Below are positions 1-11,445 of a stretch of DNA of 64,000 nt, one piece after another (position 1 is the stretch's first letter; every line of letters starts with the position of its first letter). The translations under genes and the position numbers were made by a program. Below the pieces are notes generated by a model. It was not told where the DNA came from. It was given only the letters and a program-made list of their open reading frames with translations, and ran no database searches. The stretch lies in contig JAUTXW010000326.1 in the NCBI GenBank assembly GCA_030620095.1, positions 1,519,501 to 1,583,500 on the forward strand, in the 5' to 3' direction. This DNA comes from Kuschelorhynchus macadamiae. Lineage: Eukaryota; Arthropoda; Insecta; Coleoptera; Curculionidae.

Positions 1-360
1 CTGGACTTGTAAATCGTGTATCAGTATACTGGGTGGTCCAATAATAGTGGACGTAGGCAGTAGCCCGGGAACCGTTAATGACAGAACTCAAGAAAAAATA
101 TATTTAAGGGTAAATCGATCAAGAAAAATCAAAATTAAATCGTAAAAGTGCGTGGAGCCACTTAAAAGACATTTGATGATTTTTTGAGTAAGCAAAAGTA
201 AAAATGTGTTCGTAAACATGTCCTAAACTGGTTAGAATTTAAGAGATTTAGGATATTGAAAATTAAAACAAAATATTTTTTCTTGGTTTAGCTATTAGCT
301 ATTAGTGGAATGACAAGGTAACAATTTGCTATTTTATTTAGGTCTCATAGCGCTCGCTAT

Positions 361-760
361 AAAATTATAAAGCTCAAAAATCAAGTAATGTATAGGGATG
401 AACTGGTAAACATTTTGACGCAAATTTGAAATGGCGGAACAAAATAGCGGCTTAATTAAATGTTTAAAAATTCGGTCAGAAAAAAAATAGTTATTGGATT
501 GACTTTAAAATTTATACAAAAAACCAAGTGTCATAAAAAGTTTTGGGTAAAATTTTGGTGAGGAACCATTATGGTGGAATAAACAGGCGGTCTAATAAAA
601 TGTTCTAAATATTAATACCTATCAAAAAATTACACATTCAATTGAAATTTGCACAAAAATCAAGTGTAAACAAACGGCCACTGGTAAAATTTTATAAGTC
701 TCTGGCAAAACAAAATGGTGACCTAATTAAATGTTAATAAGCCCATTTTCTAGAATAAAA
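361..760 (+). repeat. Dispersed repeat family A, plus orientation
   Basis: This stretch repeats a module of roughly 110-120 bases: a phrase meaning 'two-step search for a match' cannot be run here, but by eye each unit has 'tggtaaaattttg', then 'ggcggaacaaaat', then 'ggcggcttaattaaatgttt', then a run read as 'aaaaactacttattagatt' in better copies. The same modules recur in both orientations at about ten other places in the window, so this is a high-copy mobile or satellite-derived family. No ORF is present. It is the poorest preserved copy. Confidence 0.7.
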
Positions 761-1048
761 ACCTTTTTATGAAGGAAATTAATAAAAGTCATAACTAATT
801 TTTTTTACAGGTTATTAAATTTTCAAAAAATAAAAAATACTTTAAATTAAAATAAAAATAAATTAACAAGGCATAAAAATAAAATTTTAAATATGGTATA
901 CTGGAGTATAGTATATCTAGGTTAGATATATAAATAAGAAAATTGTCGCTTATTCTTATTAGTGCATGCGCAATTCAAGGATTCAAGAGAACCGCGAGTT
1001 TCGGGTTCACAAACATAATATAAAAATGTAGCAAAAACGGTGTAATAT

Positions 1049-1052
<4 letters not shown>
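761..1052. other. AT-rich spacer, no feature seen
   Basis: No coding stretch, hairpin or repeat unit was recognised here apart from A/T-rich runs between family A and the following (TA)n array. Confidence 0.5.

Positions 1053-1110
<58 letters not shown>
1053..1110. repeat. (TA)n microsatellite
   Basis: An uninterrupted alternating TA run of about 58 bases. It is one of five long (TA)n arrays in the window; two others are associated with transposable element sequence. Confidence 0.97.
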
Positions 1111-1112
<2 letters not shown>

Positions 1113-1551
1113 AAAGTTCGGGTTTCAATAACGTAATCAAAGCTTCTTGTCCGCAGAGAATACAAATTAGACATGTCTTAAATTCTTTATAAATCCAATT
1201 AAATTTTTATCACAAGGAATGTTCTTATAAAATTGTCGCAATTTTACAACAAATAATAAAAACAGATACTCGATCTTCGGGAAAATATAAAAAGTTGTTT
1301 TAGTATAAAAATTCCTTTTAACCCGCCTAGAAATAGCTCAAAGTTTTTGTTTTAATTTAAACACATCTTAGAGATAAAATTATGGATAAATATTTATTAA
1401 TACTCAAAGAATCATCCCTTGAAATATTTTTTCTTACTTTTGCGATACCCTATATATTTTAACTTTCACCTCTTAGTGTGCGTCTTTTTTAATATTGGTA
1501 AACCTTTATCATAGTAGCACAATGCTGACAAAAAAATCACCCAGATACCTG

Positions 1552-1860
1552 TTTTCAGCAAATCTGTACAACTGTTGACATTGCCACTTTAAATATTTTT
1601 TACTAAACATGTAAGAATTGCATTCTTAATATCGTTTTTCAATCAAATCTGCACAAGTGTTAAAATTTGCTCGCCATCTTAGCATTCCTACTCTGATTTT
1701 TTAAATATTTATGATGCGCATTCTTAAATACCATCAAATGCCGAATTTTAGTCAAATCTGCAAAAATGTTAAATTTAGCCCATGTTGGTGGCGTCATCTT
1801 TAATTCTCAAATATGTACTAAAATTTCATATTTTTACTCTTAAATATCCCTAGGCAACCA
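1552..1860. repeat. Three-unit imperfect tandem repeat
   Basis: Three successive units of roughly 85-110 bases each contain a version of 'tcaaatctgcacaantgtta' (near 1556, 1642 and 1752), then 'catctt', then a T-rich stretch ending near 'gcattcttaaatacc'. Units differ by many substitutions and small indels, so the array is old. No ORF spans it. Confidence 0.6.
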
Positions 1861-3790
1861 GTTATGTGTGACAAAATTACTGTAACAAACGCATGACTAG
1901 GGACGCCCTTGTAACCGTTCGTAAACATACAAGATATAAAGGATGTAGTAAAGATTCGATTTAAATAAAAATTCGTAGGTATGGAGGTGCTGAACTAGCA
2001 AGCGATATACAAAAACGGACATAGAATTAATACAACATATCGACTATGTTCTATTATCCTTTAAAAACATGTCGGGCTTATATCCTAATTTCCTCCTCCT
2101 AAATCCTAAATTTATATTCAATGCCGGAATTTGTATCAACAAAGAAACAGAAATACGAGTGGTATCTAATTACGAGGTGTATCAGAAATTAAAATTTTTT
2201 AGTGGCACCCTATATCTCAGAAACTGTGAGGATTATAAAAACCATATCATAAGTATTTTAAAAATGTAGCAGTAACTCCTAGACGATCTATTTACAAATA
2301 ACCGAGAATGCTAAATACAGGCACACCTACTTCGTTATAAATTTGTAACACCCTGTATACACAAGACCAAGACTTTTTTTAGTAAATTTCACCTATCCGA
2401 TAACCACTTCTTTAAGCTAACATTGCTTTTTTAGATTTTCTGTTATTAAAAAATCGGTAAAAAGTCATACGTTTTGAAAAGAAATCACACTTTCAGCATT
2501 TGCTAAAATGAAAAGAAAATCGGATTTCGTTTTTAAAGGTAATAATAAACAAAAGATGAATTAAAAACGATTTTAAAATAACTTTCTCGGTTTTGGAAGC
2601 ACTATATATTTGTTGAATTTGGTAATGATTTAAATGGTCACCCTGTATAAGGCAAACAAAATATTCAAGCCAGAATGTCTACAATTATTTCGTAAAAAAT
2701 GCAGGTGCCTCACTTCAAATGGGGAGAGGTTCGTATTATTTTTGTTGTGTCTCAAGCCTCAACAACTTTGAAACTAACTATAGCTGAAGGTTTAGTAGTA
2801 AAGCTAAACCTATTTGATAAAATATTTTTCCTTGGAACCTTACTTGATATTTATCTAAGACTTTTTTCTGTAAACATTTGCGACAACGTAATGGCCTATG
2901 GAAACTTATTTTCTGTCAATTAATGATAACAATGCGATTTCATGATTTGTCCTTCTATTCTATTTTTATCTAATCGCCAGAAGATTCATTTTATAAATTT
3001 TGATTATTATTTCTCAGGGAAAATAAAAAACATATGTACAGCGCCAAAACTTATTACACAAAATCACAGAATAACAAACAGGAGCAAAACTGACTTTTTT
3101 GTGGTTACAAAGAGAACATCCGAAATCTTCTCCGGACTTGATACTCTATTACCAAGTAGTAGCATAAAGTCACCTGTGGCGAAACTCATAATTAAATCAT
3201 AATTATAAAAAAGTTTAACACTGCAAGAACTATTATATAAATACTAGTTCGGAGAGGAATACCTACCAGTTAACACCCAAAGCCACACTAGAGTCACCAG
3301 CAAGAGCAAAACCGACATTTGTGGTGTCAAATAATACAGCTTAAATGAATATAGGACATAAAAGCTTGAGAAATGTAATTGTATTTAGTGAAAGATCAGT
3401 TAAACGAGAGCTCATTGGTGTGTTTTTTTTCAAGAAAGTATTAGAGAGATTACTAAAAATATTAGACTTACCAAAAATACACCTTGAGAGTACAGAACGC
3501 GTACAAATCAACATGAAATCAATTAGCAGGTATAAATAAATGATATGAAAAGCAATTAAAATCAATGCAAAACAAATAGAGCAATACGGAAAGAATATTA
3601 GCAAAAATAATAAAATGAGCAGTTTCAACATAAGTGGACAAAATATAAGATGTAACTAATACAGTCTTAGACCGATAAGCATAACGTCACCTTAACAAAA
3701 GCTACACGAGGTCTGTGCCGAGAGTAACCACGACAGTACCAAATAATGAAAAAATAACTTGAGGAGAAACCCAATATGCCTTTTGAAGAA
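1861..3790. other. No gene recognised; short element-end motifs
   Basis: Several short open frames exist here, but none gives a recognisable protein. The motif 'caccctgta' occurs near 2349 and near 2639; it recurs elsewhere in the window and looks like a terminal motif of small DNA elements. The stretch at 3000-3330 contains two loosely similar 'gagcaaaac(t/c)gac' segments, possibly upstream decay of the LINE fragment that follows. Confidence 0.4.
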
Positions 3791-3795
3791 AAAAG

Positions 3796-4830
3796 TCTTG
3801 TGTGAAACTGATCTACAGAGTGTCTTATTAAACTGAACATGTTCCTTAATACAAAGATAAATGGTCGGAATGGTGTTTTTAGATCTTAGGAGTGTATTCC
3901 ATGCTATTTATACAGAACTACTTTTCCTTAAGGGAAAACTGCACGCAAAAAGTGAAAAATTAGCGACAAGGTCTAGTCAAGTTCAAAGTAAGATGAAAAC
4001 GTACCTACGTATTAGAAAAAACTTCCTGCACGTCCGACTCCAAAGAAATGTATTATGTATAGGCAATTTAAATTAAATTTCGGTTAAAAATGGGTTCAAA
4101 AGGGTTCACGCGCTGCAGAAATACAAAGACATGAGTACGATTTACCATATCAAATTTTGCAGTTACGTAGACAGAGGATCAATGCAAGGCGGTAAAGAGC
4201 CATTTTGTGGATAAAAAAATTATATGCGACGGCATTAATTAAATCACATTGAAGCTAATAAATATCTCTTACACCTTTTACATAATATTGCAGCGGCGGA
4301 AGGCTTGCAAATGATCCATAATACTGCGTGCAGTTCCCCCTTAAAATGAAAAAATACGGGTTTAGACATTTTATTTCAATTTAATTAAAGATGTCTGAAA
4401 GAATGAACAGAGGTTGACGAAATATGATAGTATTTGGATCTCACAAAAGTGTCAACTTCTGGTGATCCCAACGAACAGTCCTGCTCCAATGCATTTTATT
4501 TTGTATATTTATGAAATTGTAAACATTATTAGAACCTATGAAATGCAAAACTGTAAAATGCAACTATTTTTTTACGATGCTGTAATATATGTTGTGAGTG
4601 ATCCAGATAAATCCACACGAATCGAAAAGTGAACTAAATAATAATAAGTCCGTATACCAGAGCAACCTTCAAACAATTATAGTTAAAACAGAAATGATTA
4701 TAACAGATAGGACTATAAAAATTAATCTTATAGGCATTAATGTTAAACTAATAATACAATAGTTAGAGCATCGAAATTTAAAATCTTAGGCAGTGTAATA
4801 GATCAACATTTAACAATTTCCGAAAACTTG
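3796..4830 (+). pseudogene. Non-LTR reverse transcriptase fragment, copy 1
   Basis: Broken remnant of a LINE-type reverse transcriptase. Read across frames, it shows the motif A region as FLDLRSVFHAIYTELL at about 3880-3930, then a stretch leading to a damaged motif C region near 4560-4600 (LFFYDAVIYVV where family members have an F/YADD core), then the segment ending in a version of FKILGSVIDQ near 4790-4805, a phrase usual downstream of the catalytic core in Jockey/CR1-type elements. Stops and frameshifts separate all of these and there is no usable start codon. Its closest relative in view is the copy 2 kb downstream (5838-6520), with the same order of blocks. Exact clade is not determined. 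Confidence 0.7.
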
Positions 4831-5837
4831 TTTGAATTGTAAACAAGGTTACTATTATGAGTCGTATGCCAAAGCATCTAAATAACTGTTTACGCAGAGT
4901 GTTTCATTTAAAACTCCAAGTACCGTTTTCTCGAAAGTTAACGAGTATAGCAATATTTGATAAAGAGGGTTACTGTAGTAGTTATAGAGATATACACGTC
5001 GACTTAAACGTGAAACACTGATTTCTCGGGAATTATCATTAGATCAAAATCTGGTAAAAATTAGTAATTATACTTTAGTATCATGGATAGAAAAGGAAAA
5101 CCCAAGAACAAAAATTCTAAAAACTTGAAAAGTTTAAATTTCAAATTTAGATATATTTCTAAGACTGTTTTATTATTTGCTCCAAATTTATTCCTATATT
5201 TCAGAAATGATCTTTTAGTTGAATAATGATACCGTTTCAGTTACGTATTTGTTTTTATTTATCATAAAACATTTTTGATAGTTTTGATTTATAAAATATA
5301 TTAACCTTAAAAATATATTATATAATAAGTAACCGAAAAAATTAAAATACTCTTCTATAAAAAGACACGGTATATTCTGAAACTGCAGACAATCTTCATT
5401 CGGATGCAAAACATAAAACTTGAAATATATCAAATGCGATTTTAGTTTATATACATTTTTAAATCCCCCACGGTATCAAAAATTATATATATTTTAATAT
5501 ATATAATATAAAATTGTAGTTTCCCGTAATGTATTTGTTCTTTAAAATATCAATTGCAGGAACTTTGATATACATTACTGACTATAATAATTAAACCTTG
5601 CGCGAAAAATAGCCGCTATATTATTAGTTCATGTTTGTTGTGTGAAAAAGTGTGTCTTTTGTGCTAAAATTAGTTAAAATATTACTTCTAACGGAGATCT
5701 AAGTAATAAATTCCAGTACAAAAGATAAAATGGACTTTAAAGGTCTTAATTCTATTTGTGGATTTTTAAACAGTGCTCATATTGGAGAAGCACTGCTGTA
5801 CGTCAAGGTAGTAAATATCTAAAGAAAATATGAGAGA
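4831..5837. other. AT-rich stretch between the two LINE fragments
   Basis: The first 200 bases may be decayed 3' LINE sequence, because a peptide resembling MPKHLNNCLR reads near 4868-4900. The rest (about 5050-5837) has no recognisable gene. A local AT palindrome lies near 5485-5512. Confidence 0.4.
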
Positions 5838-6520
5838 TGTGTGAAACTGATCTACAGAGCGTCTTACTGCACTGAAAATATGCCTTAGCCGAAAGATAAA
5901 TGATTGTGTTGGGATGGTGTTTTTAGATCTTAGGCGAGCATTTGATGCTATTTATACAGAACTACTTTTGTTTAAAATGGAAAAATATGAGTCTGGACGT
6001 TTTATTTTAATTATGGTTGAACAGAGGTTGCCGAAATATGACAGTGTTTGGATCTCACCGAAAGTGTCAACTTACATTATAATATTATAAATATTATTAG
6101 AAACTATAAAATGCAACTGTTTGTTGACGATACTGTAATATATGTTATGAGTGAAGATCGATCCCTATAAATTTACACAAAAATTACAAAGGAAACTAAA
6201 TAATTTATGCGAGTCCTTATACAAGAGTAACTTTCAATTAACTATAGTTAAAACAAAAATGATTATAACAAATAGGACTACAAAAACTAATCTTATTAAC
6301 ATTAATGTTAAATTAAATAATACAATAGAGCATCGAAATTTAAATTCTTAGGTAGTGTAATAGAGCAACTGCTAATAATATGATTGGTATATCAAAGCAT
6401 TTAAGTAACTGGAATAAAATACCAGTATACAAGACAATTATAGCACCTCATTTTCATTTTTGGTCAACGTTACTTTTTTACGAACAGCATTGAATTAGGT
6501 ACCTACCCTAGCGTAATAAA
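5838..6520 (+). pseudogene. Non-LTR reverse transcriptase fragment, copy 2
   Basis: Second copy of the same RT segment as at 3796-4830, with smaller internal distance. Motif A reads MVFLDLRRAFDAIYTELLL at about 5920-5970, closer to the LINE norm than copy 1. The motif C region reads LFVDDTVIYVM near 6118-6150, with the DD pair intact. It is followed by LNNLCESLYKSNFQLTIVKT near 6195-6255 and, after 6370, by KHLSNWNKIPVYKTIIAPHF, the C-terminal thumb-like region of Jockey/CR1-type proteins. Sequence between motif A and motif C is shortened by a deletion of several hundred bases relative to a full RT. Frameshifts make it a pseudogene. It is likely a second insertion or a local duplication. Confidence 0.75.
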
Positions 6521-7286
6521 TGTATGTAAATAATAAATTATTACACATAATAATATAGTCTTTATTTATAAGATGTAAAACTACTTTGTGCCTGAACACC
6601 TGTTGAAGAATTATAAATTAAAATATGTTTTATTTAAACAGGGTTAGTAACACTTATATACTTTTAGTAAAAATAATTTACTCTTATAGAACTGAAGCAT
6701 TACAGTCAATTACTTAATGATGTAAAGGACTGTGATACGCTTGCTGGTTTCTAATGATTATTTCTTGTATACGTAAAGAATACCATTCAAATTTAAGCAG
6801 GTAGCATCTACAACAAGGTTTATTAATTAAATGTATTACTTTTATTAATGTGACAAAAATCATATAAAGACTGAATTTATGTCCGTGAAATTAGCGACGG
6901 TGTTCAGTGACGAATCCTGTTTATATTTTTGAACGTAACATTTTCAAAATAGTTTCCGCATAAATAAAATATTAGAATAGGATTATTCGTTCTCGTTTTA
7001 AAGGATAAATAAGAAAGTACCAGATAGTACTACTGGCTAAACTATTACCGTTATCAGTATATAGGGTTAGTGAATAAGGATACTAAGTAAAGCAATAAAG
7101 TCATTCAAGGCAACTTAATTTTTTATTTAGGATTTTGAATTCAGATTTTTTGGCCGGAAAATAACATACGTAGAAAAGCAAAAATATTTCATTTTTGCAG
7201 GAGTGCGGCCTACAAAAAGAAAATGCTTTCGATTATGTCACAGGATACCCCTCCTGTGATCGATTTCTGGGCATTTACCCTCTACC
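6521..7286. other. No gene recognised
   Basis: AT-rich sequence with no open frame of note and no repeat unit that I recognise. Confidence 0.45.
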
Positions 7287-7557
7287 TTATTTTTACTTCT
7301 CTCATAAAAGGAAAGTATTGCAATCGGGAAAAAATCATTCCACGGTTTTATATATCTTCTCGTTTTGGTATTCCTAGATACCAGGAAATGTGTTTTCTCA
7401 ATTCCATCGATCTGTCTGTATGTCTATCAGTTCGCAGCATAACTTAAACACTACCTACCCGATTGATTTCAAATTTTTGTCAAAAATTAAGGGTCATATG
7501 GAGATGACCTTATGTCAGAGCCTTTTTAAACCCAACTTTGATTCAGTTTGACTTTAA
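7287..7557 (+). repeat. Dispersed repeat family A, 5' part
   Basis: Contains the leading section of family A: a tract resembling 'cttctctcataaaaggaaagt', then 'tctgtctgtatgtctatc' at 7411-7428, then 'acctacccgattgatttcaa' and 'aaattaagggtcatatgg'. The copy stops where the LINE endonuclease frame begins (about 7558), so the LINE probably interrupted or replaced its 3' part. Confidence 0.7.
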
Positions 7558-8181
7558 TATAAACGGCAATTTGTATTCCTTAAGATTGAGCTACGTAATA
7601 TCAAAATTATTGTAGGAGCTTTTTATAGACCCCCTAACACAAACAATAATAGTTATATTTCTGACTTTGATAATATTCTAAGTGAACTGATTCCAACATC
7701 CGATATTTTTCTGTGTTTAGGTGACTTTATTGTAAACTTTTTTAACTTACATAATCCAATTCTTAGTACGTTCGAATCATATGGTCTCGTACAAATATTA
7801 GATGAACCTACCAGGGTGACTGAAAAGTCAAGTACCCTAATTGACTCAGATCATAATCTAGTTTATGTTCAACTTATTTTTAAATCCAACAAACCGCCTC
7901 CTAAAATTATTAAATTTAGATGCTTTAAAAACTTTAATAACCAATTTTTTCAACACGATTTGGTGAATTTATCTTGGAATAATCTTTTTAGAGAACGTAA
8001 TCTGGACAACAAAATAATACTTTTTAATGACTCCATTAACGGCTTTTTTGACAGGCATGCACCTTTACGCCAGTGTAGGGTCACTAAACAAAGGGCACCC
8101 AGGATTAGTGAAGAAATTAAGCAACTTAAAAAAATTAGAAACAAAGCGTGGCAGAAATATAAAAGAACAAAGTCCGTTTAA
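7558..8181 (+). pseudogene. LINE apurinic-type endonuclease domain, partial
   Basis: One open frame of about 208 codons without an in-frame stop, but with no ATG at its start, which shows 5' truncation. It would encode the C-terminal half of an APE-type endonuclease that nicks target DNA to prime reverse transcription. Visible blocks are IIVGAFYRPPNT (7603-7640), a GDF block near 7720 (LCLGDFIVNFF; the norm is GDFN) and SDHNLVYV near 7845-7870 that carries the terminal catalytic His. About 20 residues normally found between the LID and SDH blocks are absent, so there is a small in-frame deletion. The frame then runs into the linker toward RT (RAPRISEEIKQLKKIRNKAW) and stops at 8181. Confidence 0.85.
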
Positions 8182-8241
8182 GACCGTAACGAATACAAAA
8201 CTATCAGAAATCGTGTAGTTTCGGCTACTTGAAGATGTAAA

Positions 8242-9447
8242 ATGACCTATCTAACAAATATATCAATAGATAATAACCCTGCGAGAACTTGGAAAACTCT
8301 AAGCGAACTTAATATTCCCCGTAATAAAACTTACACATTACCCAACAATATTGCAAAACAAGAAGAAATTAATAAATATATTGCGTCTTTCTTTCAAATC
8401 GTACCAAAAGATTGCAGTGATAAAATTATTTTTTACAACAGCCACCAGCATAACCCAGAATTTCACTTTAAATTTTTGTCGGCCTCTGAGGAGGATATAC
8501 ACCTCTTCTTGAGCAACCTTTCAACAAACGCACAAGGCACAGACGGTATAAACTCAAAAATGTTAAAGTTATGCAGTCCCTATGTTGATTATGTTATTCT
8601 CCACATTATTAATAGCATTATTGAGAATAGTTACGTACCTATCACCCGGAAAACAGATATAGGTATATCTTTCCCAAAAATTACTCTAACTTTAGGGTTA
8701 TAAGCATCTCGCCAACAATCTCCAAAATTTTGAAAAAAATTCTTTATACGCAAATTTTTAACTACCTTCTAGAGAAAAAACTAATTCCTGATTTAAAATG
8801 TGGTTTTAGGAAAAAATTTAGCACTGCCACTGCTCTGACCATGGTACTTGATGATGTAATTAAAGCCTATGATGGTATGGTAAGCGTGCTCGCCTTACTG
8901 GACTATTCAAAGGCATTCGACACGTTTGATCACAGGCTTTTATGTACAAAACAAAATATTATGAATTTGATACAGACTCAGTGAAATTAATAAAGTCATT
9001 TTTCAGTAACCGTTGTCAAAAAATTGTGTACGATAATTCTGAATCCAATAGTCTAAACATACACACTGGTGTTTTATCCCCACTACTATTTATAATTTAC
9101 ACTATAGAAATTATAACTTCCCCGGCTCACTGTATGCTGACGACACCCAGGTTTACTACTCGTTTAGCCACTTAAATATCAACGAAGCTTTAATAAATAT
9201 TAACAGAGACCTGAAGCGCATTAATATATTATCTAAAGAACACAACCTAAAATTGAATTCTGACAAGTCTAAACTGATTTGTATTGGCAGTAAAGTCAAA
9301 ATTGATACTGTAAAAAATCAACTGAATTTACATATCAACAATATTCCATTAAACTTTACCCCATATGCAAAAAATCTGGGATTAGTTGTAGATGAGGATC
9401 TACGCTTCACTCAACATATAAAAAAATCTGATAAAAAAAGCATTTAA
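8242..9447 (+). pseudogene. LINE reverse transcriptase domain, frameshifted
   Basis: Reverse transcriptase of the same LINE, spread over three frames. The first piece (8242-8703) carries the pre-RT and finger region, including SNLSTNAQGTDGINSKMLK, the equivalent of the LINE block before motif A. The second (8730-8984) carries CGFRKKFSTATAL and the motif A region LLDYSKAFDTFDH with its catalytic Asp. The third (from about 8942) has a damaged motif B region: TGVLSPLLFIIYT lacks the usual PQGS residues. Motif C is intact in another frame as LYADDTQVYYSF at 9130-9165, and that frame stays open to 9447 through LKLNSDKSKLICIG and a thumb-like region. Frame changes near 8703, 8960 and 9110 abolish function. 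Start at 8242 is only the first ATG in frame, not a real initiation site. Confidence 0.88.
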
Positions 9448-10029
9448 CTCTTTAAAATTAATATACAATAACAGAATATACTAAGTTTCGATCCTAAAAA
9501 ATGCTTTTCGAAAACTTAGTTCTATCCCATTTTACGTACTGAGATTTGTTATATGGCCCTTGTCTATACGAAACAGACATATATAGAATTCAAAAAGTCC
9601 AGTTTAAACTGTTCAACATAAACAAACTTAAATATAAACTGCATATTAATCTGTTAAGTCAGCAACCTGGTGGGTTGTAGACTCTGCTGTAGACGGGTGT
9701 CTGCTGTGCTGTGCTGCGGGGTGCCTGGGGATTTCTGCCGGATCTTTGTTTATACATTCTTACTATTTATAACCTTTAATATTTTCAAGACTTCTTTAAT
9801 ACACTCTCTAAAAACCTCAATATGTTTTGCTAAAAATACTAAAACAATGCTATCTAAGAATGTATACAATTGTAGTTTACTTTGGGGATGGACACTTCGT
9901 TACTTGGTTGAGTAAGAGTAGCCTTGAGGCTAGACTTCGCCAGGGACGATTTAGTCTCTCTCTTTTTACTTAATCCTTAACTCAATCTTATTAACAATCA
10001 TTTTTTATTTGCCTCTGTGAAAAAAAAAT

Positions 10030-10600
10030 CTGGCGAGAATCCAAAATTGGGGAGCAGGCCGGCGGTAAAACGCTAAAAAATTATTACAAATTATCCAATT
10101 TACCCACATTATGCACTAAAATCAAGTATTACATAGAAATGAACTGGTAAGGTTTTGGTATGAATCCGACATATCAAAAAAAAAATGGCGGCCTAATAAA
10201 AAGTCGACTTGAAACAGCTAATTATTAGATTAATTTCAAATTTTGTGTAAGCATTAAGTATGATATAAAACTGGTAAATTTGTGGTGCGAATTCAAGATG
10301 ATGAAACAAAATGGCGGCCAAAAATTGAATGTGATATAGGGATGAGCTGGTACGGATCCAACATGACGGATCAAAATGGCGGTGTATTCAATTTAAAAAC
10401 TACTTATTCAATTTATTTTCAATTATGCTCCAACAATGTAGGTAGAAACTGGTAAAATATTGGGACGAATCCAATATGGCGGAACAAAGTGATTTTTATT
10501 GGACGAAGTCCAATAAAAATGTTTTAAAAAACTGTATATATGTTATATTACTAACTTACTAGGTAGCAAAGTAAATTGGGTCATACTTCACTACTCTTAA
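10030..10600 (+). repeat. Dispersed repeat family A, plus orientation
   Basis: Four to five successive modules of about 110 bases with the recurring blocks 'tatcaaaaaaaaaatggcgg', 'gaaacaaaatggcggcc' and 'ctacttattcaatttatttt'. The 3' end shows 'cactactcttaataagagga' and 'aaaattcataacg' (10590-10620), matching the family end also seen at 35745. Confidence 0.75.
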
Positions 10601-10828
10601 TAAGAGGAAAAATTCATAACGTGGGTAAGTCTTACTTGAAACTAAAATAAAGTAATGAACTTTTTTTGCCCGTCCATATTAATTCCATTTAAAAGTTTAG
10701 AAAGTCCACTTATGTAAAAACAGAAACCGACGACCTTTGTTTTTCTGGTTGTTCAAATGTTTCATCGTCTCCTCACTCCTGGATTGTGAAAATCCAGAAG
10801 CATGTCTATATAAGCAACTCCTAAAATT

Positions 10829-11445
10829 GGCTTTTCAGCATTATATGTTATTCCTGGTTTTCACCCCTTCTCAGGCACTGACAGCCATAATATTAGACAG
10901 ATATACTATTTGGTGCATTCAACATTATCCATAAAGAGATGAAAGCGTAACCCCATTCAAAATCTGGAACAAGAAACTGTATCATTTAATGGCTTTTCTA
11001 TAATATATATTAATCCTGATTTCACCCCCTTTTTCTAATATTAAGAAAAAGACCTTCGTGGTATTTTTCTAGTTATCCCTAAAGAGATGAAGGTTAACCC
11101 CAAACCAATATCTGGAATAAAAAATAAATTGAATGGATTTTTAAATTTATATATTATTTCTGGTTTTCACCGCCTTCTCTGGGACTAACAGCAGTAATAT
11201 TAGAACGAAGTAATCTTTGCGTGTTCTTAGTTATCCCTAGAGATATTAAGGTGTATTTTCAACCAAAATCAGGAATAAAAAATACAAATGTTTGAATGGC
11301 CTTTTTGCTTTATTTATTATCTTTATTTATGAAAATATTCACTCCTTATCCTGCAGTGACGGTAATGTTAACAAAAGTTCTATACGGTATCCCTTTGCCC
11401 CTTAAAAGGAGATCGTGTAACCATAATTATTTGTATTAAAAAAGT
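10829..11445. repeat. Four-unit tandem repeat, about 145-165 bp per unit
   Basis: Units begin near 10829, 10991, 11135 and 11298. Each opens with 'ggc(t/c)tttt', then a version of 'attcctggttttcacccctt', then 'actgacagc(c/a)(a/g)taatatta', then 'ttatccctaaagagatgaag', and closes near 'tctggaataaaaaata'. Unit 4 is the most diverged. No conserved ORF runs through it. It is unrelated to family A. Confidence 0.75.

Larger units (their letters stand above)
7558..9960 (+). mobile_element. Non-LTR retrotransposon remnant (Jockey/CR1-like)
   Basis: A LINE copy retaining part of the endonuclease domain, most of the reverse transcriptase, a C-terminal region (peptide YGPCLYETDIYRIQKVQFKL near 9550-9610) and a presumptive 3' UTR (about 9636-9960, with a locally G-rich start near 9670-9740). 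The 5' end is missing: nothing resembling an ORF1 or a 5' UTR precedes 7558. The YRPPN and SKAFDTFDH phrases are typical of the Jockey/CR1 group of non-LTR elements; the exact clade cannot be set by eye. The copy carries internal deletions and at least three frame changes, so it is dead. Confidence 0.85.

Noticed and set aside
3341..3631. Overlapping frames on both strands (3341-3631 minus, 3345-3539 plus)
   Set aside because: Low-complexity Leu/Ile/Phe-rich translation on one strand and no motif on the other; probably chance in AT-rich DNA.
5485..5512. AT-only palindrome
   Set aside because: Expected by chance in such composition and not linked to any element.
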